From contig MU839834.1 in the NCBI GenBank assembly GCA_030411725.1, positions 992,001 through 1,056,000 of the forward strand: DNA of 64,000 nt, given 5' to 3'. The stretch is from Echria macrotheca (taxonomy: Eukaryota > Ascomycota > Sordariomycetes > Sordariales > Schizotheciaceae). Shown here one piece after another: positions 10,651 through 23,762 of the stretch. The position numbers and the translations under genes were made by a program. The stretch's first letter is position 1. Every line of letters begins with the position of its first letter. Under the pieces are notes generated by a model. The model was not told the origin of the DNA, searched no databases, and saw nothing but the letters and a program-made list of their open reading frames with translations.

Positions 10651-13600
10651 GAGGGCATGCACCCAAGGCCAGAGCTCTCAGCACCTGTCGTTTTGCGTAA
10701 CGCGTCCCAAGTGTCCAATCTCCCGCCATGCGGCTCCTGATTACCCAGTAATTGCCCGATTCTTGGATCCCCAATTGTGAGGCTACCAATACAGTGGCAG
10801 AGCTATTCTTGAGTCGAGTGAAATTGCACCCGTCGGGCACCCGTCAGGCGGGAACGGCAGTCTGGAGAAGCGAGGCGTCCCATGGTAGCGCGGCGGTTGT
10901 TGGGTATTTTTCCAAGATTTGCTTCGAGTCTCGAGGCGGCGCCCGCAACGCCCAAGAAAAGCCCCTCTGGCATCATGGCGCAACGCATTTCGGAGAATAA
11001 GGAAAATCCTCAGAAAAGTGGTGCGCACTGTGCACCGCTCGGGTGGCGGCTTGCTTGGCCTCGCTAACCTGCCCGATCTGGAGCGGCCAGATGCCCCTCG
11101 ATTGCGTCGATTGTGCACGTCGCGGGCCTCTCAGAACCCAGAGCTCAACCTCGTCAATTTGACTGGTCTCTGGCCACGGGCGCCTCACACCACCGACACC
11201 TCTCACGCGCCCCCCGGCCCGCTTTGCAGATGGCTTCTGGGTCGGTGCCGATCGCAAGGCACTCGACTCTGGAACGTCGTCTGGCGGATGAGACTCTATG
11301 ATTTTACGCCAGAAGATCGCCAGAAACCAAGGTCGTCTGTGCATGCGCTCCCAGCCGAGAGGACAGGGCATTGATTCGGCCAGGCGAAGAGGGTGTGATG
11401 GTTTCCGGGTCGCCATGCCACCACCCTTTGACGTCCAAGTCCAGCACGGGCATTGGTTGCTGTCTGTGAGCTCTGCGACGTATTCTGAGGGAGAGGAGGC
11501 ATTCCGGTAACTAGTAGAGTAGTGTAGCTGCACCACTCTTCCCGCACCTCCTCAACTTTAAATCGTGGTGGCGATGAAGAGCGGGAATCCCACGACCAAG
11601 TTTGCGGTTGAGGATTCTACACTAGGGACACGGAATTCTGGCGGTGCGAGCTGCGGTTCAACAGCAAAAACGGTCGACTGGTCTGGCCAAGCCTCGTCGA
11701 CCAGGGCGGCCAAGAAACCCACGACGCCTCTCACTCAGATCCCCGCTATCACGTCAAGGCCACGTTTTTGGCGCTCCCTAGTTCTGCTCTAGTGAGGAGC
11801 AGGACCCACGGAACATCGCTGCTTTTTTTCTTCCACTGTCACCGCTCGGCGCTCGAGTTCGAGACCTGCTTTCTTGACATCGCGATACGACGTGCTCCAA
11901 TTGGCTGCGACGTCAAGACTGCATCGAAACAGACGTTGAGGTCAAGACAGCCCCCTCGTGTCACGCTTCCACGGCGGGCAGAAGCCCGATCACGGGGGTC
12001 GGGCCCGCGATTGGCTGCCGAGCTGCCGCATATATGTTGCACTTTATCGGACGGAGAGAGGCTGACTTCTTCGCCGCCGCCCGCCGAGAAGAAGACGGAG
12101 AGCAGGTCGGTCAGTCTCCTCGTTTCACTTCCTGTGTTTCTGTATCATCTATCGCGACGTTGTAATCGGCCCGCCATGTTTCCGATGTCGTTCACTCGAC
12201 TACATGCAGCTTGAGGTCGTCACCCAGGGGAAACAAAACATGTTTCCATGGTCGAGGTGGCTGCTCGCCGTCAGGAGCCTGCCTGCAAGTGTCGCGGCTG
12301 GCGGGAACCGGCCGTGGCTGCAGCCTGCTTGGGTGCTCTGTGTCGGGAGCACGGCTGGAAGTTGACAAGACTCGTCTCCTCGTCTAGTGTAACTCGCCGC
12401 GCTAGATCCTCGTCGTCGCTGACCGAGGAGGGGCAAACTCATAGGCCGAGAGATGGAATTGGTTGGTAGAATGCAAGAGCTGGCGAGAGACTCCGCGAGA
12501 ATACGACATCACACAACAGCCGACATTTTCGGAGTAGGAGCCGACTGCACGATGCTGATGGCGATGCAGCAATCACACTGCCTTTGCCATCGAACTGGCG
12601 GGCACAGAGCACCGAGCGCAATGTGGGATGCAGGGCGTTTGCGTGGCGGCAGGCATGGGCTGCTTGGCCTTTGCGGCCTTCTAGAATACAGGCCCCAGAG
12701 CAAAAGACCGTCGAACCAGGCCCTGCACACGGCTCGGGTTCAATTCGGCGGTCCCTCGCGACATCCCCGGTCGAGCCGTGGCCCCAGCCCGTCCCGGCCG
12801 CGTTCCGGGGACGCCTGTCCTGGTTGGCCGTCACTAGAGTATTTTTATTTCCAGAAGCGGAATGGACCTGCGTGCTCACTGAGCGCCACTCGGTTTCACT
12901 TTCTCTTTGTCGTGGGTGCGCCACAAGTTCACCGAGCCCTGCAGCGCGTCAATTCCGTACTCTACTCTGGACGTGATCAGGTTGACTACGGGGACCGCGT
13001 AACGACTACGGAAGCACGGAACCTGCAGTACGCATTACCCAACTTGCTAACTAGACCTCTCGGCAACGTAACGCTCGTCAGCCGAGCCAACACCTGCTCG
13101 CCGGTGTCACCACTTCGATGCTCTGCCTCGATATGCCGTGGTTGCAGCGGTTACCTCTTAATATACATCAAACGGCGATCCTCAGCTGGGCAGCATGAAG
13201 CATTGCCATCGACCGATCGACGGGTACGCAGTGTTTTGTTGCAGCTCTCTCTCTCTTCAAAAGACAAATTTAGTCCCCGGTTATGTCGCAATGACTAAGA
13301 GGGAGAATGCTGCACTCGCACAGACCAAAATCTCCGTGCAAAAGATGCCGACGGAAAGAAGGAGAGAAAACGAGATAACGTTGCAATGCGTCGCGTAAAG
13401 GAACAGGTGGGTTATACGCAGTCGCGAAGCAGACTTTACTCTGGAATCCTTCGAACTGGAAAGGCTGGATGACAAGGCTGGGTAAGAGACCCGAAGATGG
13501 TCTAAGTACCTAGGTGAGGGGTTTCTCATCGCCTTTCATCTTAATCGTCAGCATCATCGCCGACACACCCCCACGCAAAAGGCTCAATTCCGCACTCCCA

Positions 13601-16597
13601 AAAACACCGCGAATTGCAGACCGCGTTCAACTCCCGCAGCGAGGCAGTCAGCAACAACACGCAGGGCTCAGGGGCTTTGAGATTGATGGAAAGGCGGCTA
13701 ACGGGATTAGGGACATGCTCCGAGAGGAATGCCGGAATAGGTTGGCATGGCCGTTGCCAAGGGGGCTGGTTCCCGTTCTCTGGATCGGGCATGCAGGACC
13801 CTGTTGGGACGGACCCTCCCAGATGAGACGCACGGCAACCACAGAGTCTTGACTTTCGTTCCGCTGTCACGGCAAGAAGAAAACGGCATGAGATAATATC
13901 TCCTGGGCTGACTGAGAAGGGAAGGACCGCAGAATCTGCCGACCAGGTTCGGTGTGGCTGCGTCTCTTCTCTTATCGGTCGTCCGGACGGCCCACGAGCT
14001 TCCCGTTGCGACATGACCGGCCGAGCCTGCTGGTCGGCGGCGAGCACGGATCAGACATCCGGACCCAAACCTGCAGGCCTTCTCTCTCCCGTCGTCGCCG
14101 TCAGGCCGTCCCGGGAACAGGAGACTTTTTGTCGCCACGTGTGGCCGCATCTTGGCTTGGGAGAGAGAGGATGGATCCAACAGACGCTGGAGCCCCTGAC
14201 CCAGACTTCTTGAGAGATGACTTTCGACGCGCCGAGTCTCGGTCGTCATGATAGGAAGCCGTATTCACCAAGTCGCCTTCATTTGTCTTCAATATTCTTT
14301 CCTCCAGGAATGACATGGCAGACCGGGTTGTGATTCCCATCATCAATAGCCTCGCGGGCAGGATGTGATGCCCCATCTTCGAGGTGGAGTCGACTGGAGA
14401 CGACGTTGGGGTGGTTGTCTCGGCCTTTGGTTAGCCGTTTCCAGTTCGTTCGGCCGAGATCAGCACCCAGTGGAGAGGGACCGGGGAAATAGTGGAGAGA
14501 CAGCAAGAGAGAGAGGTCTGTATCAACACAGAAGGCTCCGGGTTGCTGCGGATTGGCATCAAGCACCAGTTTGGTCACTCTCACCAGGCCGCGAAATTCG
14601 TCAGCGTCCATACTGTGTGGTGGATGATGGCAAACGCATGTGTCGGGCATCCAGCACATACCGAGGAGTTTTCTCCTTCCGGAAAGAGGGAGGAGAACAA
14701 GACATGTGAATTGAGGAGAGAGCTTCGAGTCTTTACACTATCAGACTGCCCAACTCCCAACTTGGCAGGCAAAGCCACTAGCTACTGCGGGATTTACTCC
14801 GTACACCACCTAGATGTGCCGATCCGCGATGCCAACCCCGGATACACGGGGACGACTTTCGCAGAATGAGGTTTAGCTCCGCCGGCGAGCCTGGTTTCTC
14901 CGCACTATCACGGGCAGGGGAGGTGATGGGATGTCGATATCGCCGAGGTCTGTTCTGTCTTCCCTTTTCTTTCTTGTGGCTCTTTTGATGCATTTCGGAC
15001 CGGCGAGGCTGTGAGTTGGTCCAGTCTTATCTGGCTTGTGGTGAGGAGCCCTGCGGAGATCTGGGCGGTTTCTGCGCATGAATCATGCGCGGGCCGGAGG
15101 TGTCGCCGTGTTGAGATCGACGCCGTCACCAGAACTCTAGCCCCGGTTCGTGGCTCGGGCCTGATCGAGATTCTAGCTGACCGGGTACACTCAGCGACAT
15201 TGCGACGAAAGTGTGAAGCTGAGAATCTCTGGGTGGGGATTTAGGCAGAATCAAGATGCGGTTTGTTGTCTACCCCTTTTTCTCATCCTCCCTTTTTCCC
15301 TTGCAGCCATTCTGCTCACCTCTTATCGGGTCGCTTGAACTGCACTGCACTGCAATGCACCGTTTGCTGTTTGATGCTGCTGATGTAAGGTTGTGTCAAA
15401 CGGCATGGCAAGCCCGACGTTACAATATGGGACGCACATCTTCATTTCTCTGCACCTTGGTACCGCCCGGCCGGGGCTGGGTCCGTGTTGCTGCGTGGAG
15501 CATGGAGCCTGGATATGCCGGCGTTACTTAACGGCCGAGCATGTCAGTGAGCTTCCTTGATCTTGTCGCTTGGTCAGGATCTGGATGACCTGGGGAGGAC
15601 ATGGGATGGCTCGGCAGCGGGAATAAGGCTCTGATCGCGGGCCGGAGAGGGCCAGCGTTTTTTGGTGGTGAATACCGAGTGGCTGGCCGGCTGGCTTGAC
15701 ACGGTACGCTTGCCAGGAACCACCTGTTACGACATGTTGCCGGCTCTCAAACTCCTGAGTGCAGGCGCCGTTGGTCTCTGGCACTGTTGTTCGCGATAGG
15801 GGGAGACGAGGCTATCTGCAAGCACAACCCGGCGGCACACTATCAACCTCATTATCTTAGAGGCTTATGGGGGTTGGGCAGCCTCCCTATCCCCAGAGGT
15901 TTGGATTTCTCGGACATGGCACATTCTGCTCAGATCAGTATACCCGTGGTCGTCTGTCTAGGGGAGAACGGATGCCATCATCTTGTCGATTGTGCTGGTA
16001 GTCTCGAGGCTGCTGCCGTGTGCGGACAGCCGTACTGTGCTCATCAACCATATCAAGGTCTGGCCAGAGCTATCACCATCTACATCCTCTATTCAAGTAG
16101 GGTTTGCAGACGGACGAGATGGAGATCAAGTCTGGTGGTGGATAGGGAGCAAAGCACCCTGATATCTTACACATGCTCTTCCCTCCCATGGCCTCTGTGG
16201 ATCCAGTTGATCTGTTGTTGTAGATTTTAACCGTATGTGTATCTCCGTGCTTCATGACAATCTATTTGCTTTTCCCCTTGCTAGAAGAGTCGAGGGTCTA
16301 TCCATCCTTTCTGGACCAGCTTCAAAATTTCTCGATATCCAGAGCCGATATTGGGACACCCCAACCACTAGACTAAACGATCGCGCGATCGATTCTTCTA
16401 GGCTGGCCTGGGTCGAATGTAAGACTGTATATTCCAGAAGAGAGACCTGTCTTGCAGTATCCCTGGGGTGTATAACCATCTTCTAGAGCTCCTCGAAGGA
16501 AAGGAGAAGACTTATATCTGTTTGAGAGGGAGAGGCATCGACCGTCACAACGTATGGCAATCCCACCCGCGAGATATACCACTTCCAGAACTACATA

Positions 16598-16611
16598 CCT
16601 ACCTAGGTAGG
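16598..16611. repeat. 14 bp palindrome CCTACCTAGGTAGG
   Basis: Perfect inverted repeat centred on CCTAGG. Related CCTAGG-centred palindromes occur at 17404-17413, 38032-38045 and 42468-42479, all in non-coding DNA. Confidence 0.9.
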
Positions 16612-17380
16612 GAAAGGGATTCCCCCTTGAAGAGTACCCAATAGGTGAAAAATCCATCCCAGCAGGACAGGTGTTAGCGAGTACTTACCGCGAGAACAAC
16701 TTCCTCTCGTTCGAAGATACGCGCCACGCTGTCGGTCCAGGGCCACCCTCGGCCGCGTGGGTCCTCCGTGACAACGACGACCACCAAGAAGAATACCAGC
16801 AATACCTGAATCAACTGGTCTAACTCGCCTAAGAAAGAGTTCCAAACCCTCACCAACCATCCATCCAAATTCCTCATCGTCAATCGCTGGGAATTGACCG
16901 CTTCTAGGTAGGTAGGTTGATGCTTCCATCTTTCCACCCCAATGACTTTCCACCCCCAATAACTTTCCGCCTAGGCAGCTAAGGTATGCCGCAGGCATCG
17001 ATGGGTGTCATATTCCCCCCCCTACAAGGTACCGAGCTCGAAGGTAGTCCATCTCGAGCCAAGCACTGTCAACAGCACAACAGCTGGGTGCAAAGGACCG
17101 TATAGATCAACTCAAGTACAAGACACCAGACCCGATGCAACAATATGGGCATCACCACACGACATCCTCCTGCTTCAACGCCTACCTATGCCCCCCAGGT
17201 GCCTGACAGACAAGGAAGGGTACCAAGTGCAGCAGCTGGATACACAGCAGAAGGTCAGGTAGGGGTATATACCGCGGCTCGACTCCAGTTTTACGAGATC
17301 ACTGAATTGATACCTTATCTTACCTGATGGCTTGGTCGTTGAACTGCGTAGCTATGTGGGCGGAGAGACAGTTGTTATCC

Positions 17381-17408
17381 ACCTACCTACCTACCTACCT
17401 ACCTACCT
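17381..17408. repeat. ACCT tetranucleotide microsatellite, 7 units
   Basis: Seven uninterrupted ACCT units running directly into a TACCTAGGTA palindrome at 17404-17413. The flanking 16.5-17.5 kb carries further short ACCT/AGGT runs, for example near 16910. Confidence 0.95.
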
Positions 17409-17900
17409 AGGTACTCGGAGTAAGACTACCTAACTATGGGAAGAGAAATAAATCCCAAGGGTTTACTGTAGCTCCGAAGAGGACCCAAACTACTGAGGTA
17501 AACAACTCCTGGAGGGGAATTGGAGGGTTGACTTGGGGAGAAGAACCAGACGGTTGAGCCCGGTTGAGATGGGTTGAAGCTGGGACGTGTTGACTCGGGA
17601 ATAGCTAGGGGCTATTGGAGATACCAATCAGGATTCGAAGCCAATTGCTTTCAAGGAGGCAGCAGCAGGTAAGCCACCTACTGACCTCTGCTCCGAATAC
17701 CGAAAATTTAACCCGAACTCCTGGGTTTGTGTGTTCCCATTGTCTTGCTAATTAAGCATCATAGAGACATCCCTTCCGATCGTTCCGGTGCAACTATTGC
17801 TGGCTCTTGATCTCTAATTAATTTCGACATGCTACAACTAATACGATGGAGATGAAAGTATATACCTTATCTCACCTACGCTCCACCACGGCCCAGTGTT

Positions 17901-18293
17901 TCACAGCCTCGCGTCACCAACAAGGACCAAGCATTCCATATCGCTGCCCTGTGATTCGCTTTTCCAGGGCCCTCGCAATCGATAAAGGCGCCGACCAACA
18001 CAACGCTGTAGCCAGCCAATGTAAATGTGAAGAAAAAAAAGGTGCAGACGCTGTGGCACTGACCAGCAGCGACCCAGGGGACTAGTCAATCTAGGCCTTA
18101 GGGCCTGTACGACAATGACAATGACTAAAGTCATCGAACCAGACTTATCCGAGGAGCTAAACCAACCCCGACTCACAGCAACAATGAACTCAACCAAAAG
18201 CAAAGCGCAATCAAACAGTTCAAACAGGTCTGCGACCCGCCATAGCCCGTGGGTGCGATCAAGGACCTCGACGATGGCCCAGAATTTCTCCAT
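17901..18293 (-). CDS. Possible small membrane-protein ORF (doubtful)
   Basis: An ATG-started frame of 130 codons. It opens with MEKFWAIVEVLDRTHGLW and contains two hydrophobic stretches, one near ALLLVEFIVAVS and one near MTLVIVIVVQAL. A basic, Cys-containing C-terminal end follows. I do not recognise a family. There is no clear splice structure or neighbour context. It could be a small hypothetical protein, part of a decayed gene, or chance. Confidence 0.15.
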   Translation of the reverse strand: MEKFWAIVEVLDRTHGLWRVADLFELFDCALLLVEFIVAVSRGWFSSSDKSGSMTLVIVIVVQALRPRLTSPLGRCWSVPQRLHLFFLHIYIGWLQRCVGRRLYRLRGPWKSESQGSDMECLVLVGDARL

Positions 18294-21200
18294 AATGATG
18301 CCTTCAGGCCGGCCTAGCGATGGATGAGTGCAATGGGTAAGGTGCAGAAACAAGAACAATGGAAGCCAAAGCAAGAAAAAAAGACAACCAAACAAAATTC
18401 TTGACGGGTTTGGGACGACTTCGCCTCCTAATTCCGCATCATCCTCGCCTTTCTCGACGACCGCGATGGACGGAACGGCTTTCCGCGGCTTCACACCTTT
18501 GCTGCGGTCCGGCTCCCGCCCTTCTTTTGAAAAAATATGGGCACTCTTAAGGCTCCCCGAGGCCACAAAACGGAGATACAAATAAATACCTTGGGGCTAT
18601 CCGCAGGAAATCCCGCCGTTTCCCAAACATGCTGGCTTTTGCAGATATCTCCAACCCAGCGGCCCCCGACATGTCGTTGTCATGTGGTCCGCTCCCGAGT
18701 TGCGTTGATGGGGAAGGGAGGGGGGTGAGCCCAAGATGCGGAGATCCAAACTCTCTCGGTCGTCCAGAAGGTTCATAGCCGTGCCACGTAGCTGGCGATG
18801 CCGCCCGCACATGTGCCCCCGAAATGCATTCCTGATCCATCCAGGACGACGAGAGGCTTCTGAGAGAGAGAGACAGAGAGAGCATCACGTCCGCATCCAA
18901 GCCATCGACATTCCAATATCGTGTAACCCCCCCAAAAACAAGGAAGCGCATCAATCAGGCCGCTTCAAAGCAGCCCGGTCCTCTTCAGGGGCGAGGCGAA
19001 GGCTGTTGGGTTGGTCGCACAGTTGGGATAGTAACACGAGGCCATACAGTGCCCACAGCACGACATGGAAACAGAGGCTTGATAGGACATGCGAGGGATA
19101 GCTGAAAAGAGAAGACACGTCGGAAGGTGCGCTGGACTCTGTCCAAGTGGTTTCTCATGCTTTCCACCCGCACTTTGTGGCCAGCCATACGCCCTTTAAT
19201 GCCGCTCTTGTCTCTTGAGTGGCTGAAAACACGGGCGCCGCCGCGAATTGGGTTGGGCGGGGACGATGCTGAAGTTGTCATGTTATCGAGTCTCGGCATA
19301 AACGCCTTACATGGCCGTGCCGTCACTCGTCCAGCAGCCACTGCCCGAGTAGATGTCACCTGAACCTGAGAGGCGACAGGCTTTGATGGAGTCTGGCGCT
19401 GTGGCATGTTGTGTAACAAGAGGGATTATGGCTCGTTGCCAGCCGGCTTGCGGCATCCCGTCGGGTTATCAAGACCAGAAGGGGTGTTGCATAATAAAAA
19501 GAGGGCTTTATTGTTCAGCAGTAAGAGCCTGCTGCCCATGTGTCTAAGGAAAACAAAACAAAAGAGATGCTCTGGGGATGACGAAACCAGGGGTAAGGTA
19601 AGGGGATGAATAATCATCAACGACGTACCTGCCGGGCCGAGGCCGGGAGCGGCCGACCAGCTCCCGGCCGCCGAGTCGTCGTTCCTGCAAACAGCCGCCT
19701 CGACGACGGGCGGAAAGGGGACGACAAGCAACTGGAGTCCGGGGTGGCTTTTCGCTTTGCGGGGCGAGGTGGCCAGCAGTGCCAATCGACGACGACGGCC
19801 AAAACCGACCAGCGCTTTCGCAAACACCACGTGTTTCCTACCCACCACTTTCGTCCAAACCGACCAACGCGCCTCGCAGCGTGGCTTGCATTCTCCAAGC
19901 TCTGCCCATCGTGCTCCCTACCGGGATCGGCTTCCGAAGCCTGGGTCTGCCGACGGGGCAGAGTCTGCTCCTGGCTCTCTGCAGCATCGCGACGTGTAAC
20001 AGTCTTCTTGTGCTCCCACACGGACACGGGACACCTCCAATAAAAAAGTCTGGCCAGCAGCCGACCGTTTCGGTGCGGACCCGGTGGTTGGCGACCGGGA
20101 ACGACCGCGTCCGGCGATAGTACCTCAGTCCATCGGCGATCCCAGCACGTCCGGTAGGCGCGTCGGCGCCCGGTTCGCTGAAGCCCGCCGAAAGCGGTAG
20201 ACCTTGTGTGAATGTGTGTGTGTGCCACTCATGTCTGCCGAAGATGGTCCGCTCGCCGGACTCGCTGGGCACGGCTAACCGTAGGCCCGCGCCCAGACCC
20301 AGCTCCCTCGGAGCGGGGATTCTGTGCTGCCCACAACTCCGTAGTGCCGCCATCGTCACGTCCCTGGGAGAAAAAGAACCGAGGTCACTCTCTACCGCGT
20401 GTACACGGCCATCGTCAGCCTCGAGGTAGTCCCGGCTACGTGTTTCGTCTGCTGCATAGCAAAGGCAGTCAACCAACCATTGCCGGGGCCATCGTCCAAG
20501 CACACAACCTTAACAACATGCAGAAGCATCGACAACTCTTTCGTCACAGATCTTTCTTCTGGATCCTGGAATGCATTTAGTCCGGTTTTGGCAAGGTTGT
20601 CCCCTCCAGCCGCTGGTATCTCTCTCCCATGGCCTGGTCTGACAGCCGGAGCGGTGTGACGGGACTCCTGGTCTTTTCGACATTGACAACGACTCTCCCT
20701 CTCCCTGGACTTGACCCCGCTCCCATAACCACGGGACGAGGATCTGCGTTGGCGGCACGCACAGACCTGCACTCCCGTCCATGGGTCGAACGACATCAAA
20801 AATTGCTCGACACCCTTCCCTAGCATTCAAGAGTCCAGGATTCTGGAGTAGTCTTTTCCGCCATGGGGGTCCTATGCCGAAGCCGTTTCGGCCAAATTTT
20901 TGCTGTCCGGATGTGTGATGCTGTGGGTTTTCCCCATCCCGAACCGTCTCGGCGAGGGACGCCTGGATTCCAGCCAACGGATCCCCGTGACGATACTTTA
21001 TTTTGACGTCACCGGTGATTCTTGCGCGCCAAGTACTGGATGGAGTACCTATAACCGTAGAGTACGTACTCTACTCAACAGGCACCCGGTGCCGAGAGAC
21101 GCAGACCGCTTCGGCGGCCTGGGACCTGAACCCCAGTTTCCAGACCCGTGGCCGGTTCGTTTCAAGGGTCCGAAGTCGCGCGTCCAAAGTTCACGGAAGT

Positions 21201-22347
21201 AGTCTGGTGGCCGACGCATTCGAATCCAGCCCCCTCCCCCCTGCCGCCACACCAATGTTCCTCTTCGGCAACCGCTGCATATAAAATACGCATCCCCACG
21301 AGCGCCTCATCCAATCTTCCTTTCGGCTTGGCAATTATGCGATCAGGACTGCATCTTCACGTATGGGGTTTTCGGCGCCGGTTGGTTCCACCAATGTGCT
21401 TTGCCCTGAAGCGATGAAGCGGGGAACAATCCCGCTGTTGAGTCTTTGGGATGCAGTCGTGTTGTCTTGTTGTTGAGCCTAGCCTTATCCAGTGTTGCCT
21501 GCAGACGAGAGACCTGCTTTGCATGGCAGAGGCATGTCGAGCTTCACGTCCAAGGCTGTCGACCACAGGGCCGAAGCCACCCTCTTCCGCATGAATAATA
21601 GGACGACCGTGTGCGTTTGATTGTGTAATATCTCGTCTCTCCGTCTGTCAGCAGCAGCCGCAGGAAAGCCGCTTCCACCCCCCGGAAACCTCTATGCGGC
21701 TTTTGCATGGCCGCTTTCGGGGCCTTGTTGTTATACCCGTAAACCTTGCCCGGCGCTCGCAATAGACCCGATTAAGAGGTAGACCTGGGAAAGGAACCGC
21801 GGGATAGCGCGCGACCGTGGGCCTTACCCAAGTCGTTGCCCCGAGCCGGCCTGCATCACAGAGTGGTGGAGATGCATGTGCGCTATGCAGCATCACCAGA
21901 CTTGCAGAACGTGCTGCAGGCGCCATCGAAGCCATGTTTGGTTGGCGACATGGCCGTCTCGATTGGTCCCAGGATGGAGGCTGCGAGGCCCTTTCGCAAA
22001 CCGTCGTCCGGGGCACTTTGGCTCAATCCGAGCAAGGCCGATGTGATAATCTTCATTTTCAACCGCGATGCAGCTTTTCTATTGGAAATTAGGTGGCGAC
22101 ACAGATGCAGATTTGAGAGTTGACCATTTTGCCTTGTCCACTAGCCGAGAAGAACCCATCGCCCCTTTTTCCAATGGTGAGCTTAACCGTAAGCCTGACC
22201 GTGAGCCGTTTTGTGCCTTTTCTCGTCCCATATCCAGCCCAAGAATAAGTGAGAAATTTTCATGAATAGTAAGGAAAGAATCGGGGTATACATCCTTGTG
22301 TTCAGAGAAGAGAATCCTAGGGTGCCGCGAAGTGCCGCAAAAGTTTG

Positions 22348-23762
22348 TCAGTTGGGTTGGCGGCGCAAAGGAAAAAAGAAAGACGGCATAGGCTCCAAGT
22401 GCCAGTGCTTGGGCCCGTCGGTATTGAAAGCTTCATCCCAGGCAGGGCTCAGATCTTTGGGGATCGACCAGCCGTGCTTGGTGCTACGAAGGCGCATGCG
22501 CACCAAATGGCGCTTCTCAGTGGGGGCACTGCCGTCGACAAAGCCCTCGCGCCGATGCAAAATCGTCAAGTTATTGATGAAATGCATATCTCCGGCTTGT
22601 GTCTGGATTTCGAGTTGAGTGGCCTGCGCAATGGTCTCAATAGCATCCAGAGCCTCGACCTGCCGGCGCGTCAGGGAGGGAAGATGGGCTGCTCTAGGAT
22701 GTGCTGCATTGCCAAGGAGAGCGGCTCGCCCAAAGTTCATGATCAATTTCGAGTCTTGGTAGAATATGACTGGTCTGCACTGGAATCGCGGCCTGTTATC
22801 AATCAGCAAGCTGTAGGGAACGGTACCCGAACCATCTTTGATTTCGGGCAGCCCAGGCCGCGACCTACAGTGCGAATGGCCAATCGGATCTAGCGAGGGT
22901 CCGTACAACGTCGGGGCGTTTGGCGGCTAGGATATTATAGATGGTGTAGGCTGAAGCGATGATGCACCGGCCGCCAGCAGCAGCCGTGCTTCTGGTCAGC
23001 CAGCTGACAACATCGCCCGCTTCTTCATTATGGAAAGTCTAATATCTCGCGTCAGCTGAGCCCATCGGTACGCGTCTAGCAACCGTCGATAGTGCCTACG
23101 ATGGACTTGGTAGAATGCCGGTGATGCTCGGCCGTCTGCTCGGTGCTGCTATCGGCAACAATATGAACTTCGGGCGTTGTCAGCACGATGCGCGCGTGTG
23201 TTGGCGATCTCAGGATTCTACCTACCCAGCATATTGCCGCGCCGATCCTGACGGCCACGCTGCTCTGCAATGTACGACTGGATCCCCAAGTATATCAGGC
23301 TAAGATCCTCGACAGAATAGGAGGCGGGGTTGATGCCTCGGACAATGCCGAAGCCTCTGCCATGGTGGACGTCGTGGCTCAGGGCCCACAACTTAGGGCC
23401 CAGTGTCGGGAGCGGAAACGACGCGGGATCCACGAGGTCACCATCCTGGCCCAGGGCTGAGTAATATTAGTTAGCCAGTTATAGCGAAGGACGGCCATAG
23501 GGCGGAGCATTCCCATACATTTATATGACGCAAGCGCCGCGTTGATCTCTGCAATATCGTCGGGCCGGAGCTCAAGGGGGATCTCGGCCCGGTCCTTTAA
23601 ATCGGTACCTGTCCAGGCCATCTCGGCGCGCAGGATCGATGGGAAACCGGCGGGGAGAGCCGGCATCTCAGGACCGGCCTGGACGGTTAGGCCATGGCCG
23701 GAAGGGCCAGCGACTGGGGTGATGGCCGCAGCAATGACTGGTCCGGAACCGGCGGCAGACAT
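22348..23762 (-). CDS. TauD/TfdA-like Fe(II)/2-oxoglutarate dioxygenase
   Basis: Five exons: 23519-23762, 23226-23456, 23100-23167, 22869-23038 and 22348-22810. The product is 391 aa; introns are 58-62 nt and all phases match. The fold is the clavaminate-synthase-like TauD family of non-haem iron oxygenases. The likely iron ligands are H184 and E186 in TFHNEE and H323 in ILHRREGF. R342 in KRHLVRMRLR is the probable 2-oxoglutarate anchor. The block GDMHFINN at 311-318 is also typical. Family members hydroxylate or desulfonate small acids or secondary metabolites; the substrate here cannot be inferred. The enzyme has no biosynthetic neighbours and sits alone in a gene-poor block. The start is uncertain: the frame stays open upstream to an ATG at 23954, but the ATG at 23762 has a better context and gives a normal family length. 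Exon joins restore family-like sequence at each junction (SYKSLGQDGD, DWPFALLLIDNRPRF). Confidence 0.8.

Larger units (their letters stand above)
8778..22347. other. 13.6 kb gene-free block
   Basis: I find no convincing protein-coding gene here. Open frames up to 281 codons exist (for example 12453-13298) but have random-like composition rich in Ser, Arg and Cys, no domain, and no splice partners that make one. The stretch holds a perfect 2 x 47 bp tandem repeat (10557-10650), an ACCT microsatellite (17381-17408), CCTAGG-centred palindromes around 16.6-17.4 kb and short GA or GT runs. It could carry non-coding transcripts, long regulatory regions or decayed genes. Confidence 0.6.

Noticed and set aside
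12453..13298. 281-codon plus-strand frame in the gene-free block
   Set aside because: Random-like composition rich in Ser, Arg and Cys, no domain, no splice partners.
19617..20503. Overlapping 200-codon minus-strand frames
   Set aside because: No domain, no ATG-anchored exon chain; Arg/Pro/Gly-rich as expected from GC-rich non-coding DNA.
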